From positions 4,800 through 13,595 of the forward strand of contig DCTF01000046.1 in assembly GCA_002329225.1 (NCBI GenBank): a DNA stretch of 8,796 nt. The letters are read 5' to 3'. Under the pieces are notes generated by a model. It ran no database searches. It was not told the origin of the DNA and saw only the letters and a list, made by a program, of their open reading frames with translations. The translations under genes and the position numbers were made by a program. This document shows, one piece after another, positions 6,792-8,796 of the stretch. This stretch comes from Ruminococcaceae bacterium UBA1447 (GTDB taxonomy: Bacteria > Bacillota > Clostridia > Oscillospirales > Acutalibacteraceae). The number at the start of each line of letters is the position of its first letter. The first letter of the stretch is position 1.

Positions 6792-8675
6792 ATGGATTAT
6801 ACGGCAAACAATTATGATATTGTTGTGGTGGGTGCAGGCCACGCCGGTATTGAGGCGGGGCTTGCCGGCGCCCGTTTGGGTTGCAAAACCGTTATTTTCA
6901 CAATCAACTTGGATTGGGTTGGCAATATAGCCTGCAATCCGTCAATCGGCGGCACTTCAAAGGGTCATCTGGTCAGGGAGATTGACGCTCTGGGCGGGGA
7001 AATGGCAAAAGCTGCTGACAAAAACACCCTGCAAAGCAGAATGCTTAATCTGGGCAAAGGCCCGGCTGTGCACAGTCCCCGGGCGCAGATTGACCGCAGA
7101 GCTTATACGGCGGATATGAAGCATCGGCTTGAAACTCAGGAAAATCTGGATCTGATTCAGGCCGAAATTACCGGTATCAGTCGAACTGAGGACGGTCTGT
7201 GGCAGCTTGCCACCCGCCTTAAAACCCTTTATACCGCACGCTGCGTTATTCTTGCCACAGGTACTTTTTTGGCGGGCAAAGTTCATGTGGGTGATGTCAG
7301 CTACGCAAGCGGGCCTGACGGAATGTTCCCGGCAAATGACTTGGCGGATTCCCTGCGGGAGTTGGGCCTTCCCATGCGCCGCTTTAAAACGGGAACGCCT
7401 TGCAGAGTAAACCGGCTCAGTATAGATACTTCCAAGACTGAACCGCAGGAGGGTGACGAAAAGGTTGCCCGCTTTTCTTTCGAAAAAGATATTCCAATAA
7501 AGAATAATGCTTTATGTTATATCACATATACCAATGAGCGAACAAAAGAAGTTGTAAAGAAGAATCTCCACCGCTCCCCACTTTACAGCGGACTTATAGA
7601 CGGGGTGGGACCCCGTTATTGCCCAAGTTTTGAAGATAAAATTGTCCGTTTTGCGGATAAAGAGCGCCATCAGGTGTTTATTGAGCCCTGCGGAGAGAAT
7701 ACAGAAGAGTTATATTTGCAGGGACTGTCCTCATCTCTGCCTGAGGAAGTTCAGTTGGAGTTTTTGCGCACAGTGCCCGGCCTTGAAAACTGCAGGGTTA
7801 TGCGTATAGGCTATGCTATAGAGTATGACTGTGTGGATCCTCTTGTCCTTAAGCCCACTCTGGAGTTTCAGGACTTCCCCTGCCTTTTCGGAGCGGGGCA
7901 GTTTAACGGTTCCAGCGGTTATGAAGAGGCGGCGGCCCAAGGGCTTGTAGCGGGAATAAATGCTGTGGCAAGGATTAAAGGCCGGGAACCGTTGATTCTT
8001 GACCGCGCATCCTCCTATATAGGCACGCTTATTGATGACTTGGTAACAAAAGGCTGTTCCGACCCTTACAGGATGATGACCTCCCGTTCCGAATACCGCC
8101 TTATTTTGCGTCAGGATAATGCTGACAGAAGATTAACCCCCGAGGGCTACCGATTAGGATTAATTTCCGAAGAGCGCTATTCCGCCTTTGAAGAAAAGGT
8201 GCGTCTTATAGAGGTTGAACGGAAACGGGTGGCGGAAACTATAATCCGACCCTCTCAAGCCCTCAATGACCTGCTTGTTTCACGTGAAACATCTCCGATA
8301 AGCACGGGAATATGCCTTGAGGAGCTCCTGCGCAGACCTCAGGTGGATTATGAGTGTTTAGCTCCCTTTGATCCCCAACGTCCGGATATTTCTCCCGAAG
8401 TCAGTGAACAGGTGGAAATTGACATAAAATACGAGGGTTATATAAAACGGCAGCAGGCACAAATTGATGAAATGCGGAGGCTGGAAGTAAAAACTCTGAG
8501 CGAGAACCTGGATTATAGCCTGATATCCGGTCTGAGGCGGGAAGCCAGAGAAAAACTTCAGAAAATAAGACCTGCCAATGTGGGGCAGGCCTCAAGAATT
8601 TCCGGCGTCAGTCCGGCGGATATTACGGTTATGCTCATTTGGCTTGAAAAGGAAGGAAAAAATGCCGATAATTGA
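6792..8675 (+). CDS. mnmG: tRNA uridine-5-carboxymethylaminomethyl modification enzyme MnmG (GidA)
   Basis: MnmG is the FAD-dependent partner of MnmE in wobble-U34 tRNA modification. The 627-residue product matches the family length. The FAD-binding Rossmann motif is GAGHAG (14-19), followed by CNPSIGGTSKGH (48-59). The two key cysteines are present: Cys48 in CNPSIGG and Cys277 in GPRYCPSFEDK, matching E. coli Cys47 and Cys277. Later come GAGQFNGSSGYEEAAAQG (367-384) and TSRSEYRL (430-437), then the helical C-terminal domain that contacts MnmE, with IRPANVGQASRISGVSPADI (592-611). The start lies four bases after the mnmE stop, with a ribosome site (GGGAAG) in the mnmE tail. The gene overlaps rsmG by 14 bases. 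An exact parS site is embedded at 8276-8291 in a region before ELLRRPQVDYE that varies among homologues. Confidence 0.98.
   Translation: MDYTANNYDIVVVGAGHAGIEAGLAGARLGCKTVIFTINLDWVGNIACNPSIGGTSKGHLVREIDALGGEMAKAADKNTLQSRMLNLGKGPAVHSPRAQIDRRAYTADMKHRLETQENLDLIQAEITGISRTEDGLWQLATRLKTLYTARCVILATGTFLAGKVHVGDVSYASGPDGMFPANDLADSLRELGLPMRRFKTGTPCRVNRLSIDTSKTEPQEGDEKVARFSFEKDIPIKNNALCYITYTNERTKEVVKKNLHRSPLYSGLIDGVGPRYCPSFEDKIVRFADKERHQVFIEPCGENTEELYLQGLSSSLPEEVQLEFLRTVPGLENCRVMRIGYAIEYDCVDPLVLKPTLEFQDFPCLFGAGQFNGSSGYEEAAAQGLVAGINAVARIKGREPLILDRASSYIGTLIDDLVTKGCSDPYRMMTSRSEYRLILRQDNADRRLTPEGYRLGLISEERYSAFEEKVRLIEVERKRVAETIIRPSQALNDLLVSRETSPISTGICLEELLRRPQVDYECLAPFDPQRPDISPEVSEQVEIDIKYEGYIKRQQAQIDEMRRLEVKTLSENLDYSLISGLRREAREKLQKIRPANVGQASRISGVSPADITVMLIWLEKEGKNADN
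8276..8291. promoter_or_regulatory. parS: parS centromere site (ParB/Spo0J binding), exact 16-bp palindrome
   Basis: TGTTTCACGTGAAACA is a perfect 16-bp palindrome and matches the B. subtilis parS consensus (TGTTNCACGTGAAACA) at every position. parS is the loading site for the CTP-dependent DNA clamp ParB (Spo0J), which spreads from it, loads SMC/condensin and, with ParA (Soj), segregates the origin region. Here it is read in mnmG as Val496-Ser-Arg-Glu-Thr500, in a stretch of low family conservation, so it costs the protein little. The Noc site has a different core (CCCGGG), so this is parS rather than a Noc site. In many Firmicutes soj and spo0J lie just downstream of rsmG, consistent with an origin-proximal location. 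I saw no second copy in the window. Confidence 0.93.
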
Positions 8676-8796
8676 CACTGAACTGCTAAAAGAATACGCT
8701 GAAAACTTCGGTCTGCAGTTGGATGCCTTGGCTTTAGAACGGATAAAGGACTACACAAAGCTGCTTTTAGAGGTGATACATTGTAAAATGAAGTGC
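8662..8796 (+). CDS. rsmG: 16S rRNA (guanine-N7) methyltransferase RsmG, N-terminal fragment cut by the window edge
   Basis: RsmG (GidB) methylates N7 of a conserved guanine in the 530 loop of 16S rRNA using S-adenosylmethionine. Only the first 45 codons are present. The ATG at 8662 has a strong AAGGAAGG site (8649-8656) and lies inside the end of mnmG with a 14-base overlap, implying translational coupling. Residues 8-37 (LLKEYAENFGLQLD then ERIKDYTKLLLE) match the N-terminal helices of RsmG, and the place after mnmG is the standard one. RsmG proteins then normally continue with a WNxxxNLT motif; here residues 38-45 read VIHCKMKC, which does not fit. The SAM-binding domain lies beyond the edge and cannot be judged. 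Whether the gene is intact is therefore open. Confidence 0.8.
   Translation, partial: MPIIDTELLKEYAENFGLQLDALALERIKDYTKLLLEVIHCKMKC
8773..8796. other. Terminal 24 bases that no longer resemble rsmG
   Basis: After the codons for LLLE (to 8772) the expected Trp-Asn and Asn-Leu-Thr codons of RsmG do not appear in any nearby frame. The sequence from GTGATACATTGT onward is AT-richer and ends at the window edge. It could be the first bases of an inserted mobile element, an assembly join, or unusual divergence. Too little is present to tell. The final stretch vaguely recalls ends of IS30-type elements, but this is memory only and not verified. Confidence 0.3.

Noticed and set aside
6145..6807. Antisense open frame of about 220 codons opposite mnmE
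   Set aside because: Serine-rich, motif-free translation opposite the conserved MnmE G domain and C-terminus; a shadow of the real gene's codon pattern.
7600..7616. Hairpin ACGGGGT/ACCCCGT with a three-base loop in mnmG
   Set aside because: It is in the codons just before catalytic Cys277 (Asp-Gly-Val-Gly-Pro-Arg), has no T run, and is explained by coding constraint.
8571..8589. CCTGCC/GGCAGG hairpin near the end of mnmG
   Set aside because: Six base pairs and no T run, in codons of the conserved PANVGQA segment; not a terminator before rsmG.
1..8796. DnaA boxes or an origin of replication
   Set aside because: No TTATCCACA-type box or AT-rich unwinding region was found; the window is probably near oriC but does not contain it.

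Overview
The window is a compact, single-strand stretch of chromosome. Every gene is on the + strand and every gap is shorter than 50 bases. Strong purine-rich Shine-Dalgarno sites, the gene content and an exact B. subtilis-type parS site point to a member of the Firmicutes, most likely an anaerobic clostridial lineage (possibly Oscillospirales-like). That placement is an inference from protein style and gene order, not a measured phylogeny.

Layout: the window opens with the last 40 codons of an unrecognised gene (to 125). The cell-shape and elongation block follows: mreB (150-1166), mreC (1208-2071), mreD (2068-2586) and a class B penicillin-binding protein of the PBP2/MrdA type (2609-4648). 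Next is a short MinD-family ATPase (4674-5399) with no minC or minE beside it and no visible C-terminal membrane-targeting helix. The tRNA-modification pair mnmE (5417-6787) and mnmG (6792-8675) comes next. The window ends in the first 45 codons of an rsmG-like gene that overlaps mnmG.

How the genes work together: MreB, MreC, MreD and PBP2 are the core of the elongasome that directs side-wall peptidoglycan synthesis. MinD-family ATPases normally place the division site. MnmE and MnmG together make the cmnm5/nm5 modification at U34 of tRNA. RsmG methylates 16S rRNA. mnmE-mnmG-rsmG is the classic origin-proximal cluster that often leads into parA/parB (soj/spo0J), and a perfect 16-bp parS palindrome lies inside mnmG at 8276-8291, so the region is probably close to oriC. 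What is unusual is that the mre/PBP2/minD block sits directly upstream of mnmE, where yidC and jag are usually found.

I found no convincing promoter, RNA gene, CRISPR array or complete mobile element, and no stretch over 300 bases lacks a gene. Sub-genic structures worth noting are the parS site, a 22-bp perfect palindrome in mreB, a 13-bp perfect hairpin with a following T run inside the PBP2 gene, a smaller terminator-like hairpin in mnmE, and an abrupt loss of rsmG homology in the last 24 bases. No wholly new system is evident; the novelty is in arrangement and embedded DNA signals.
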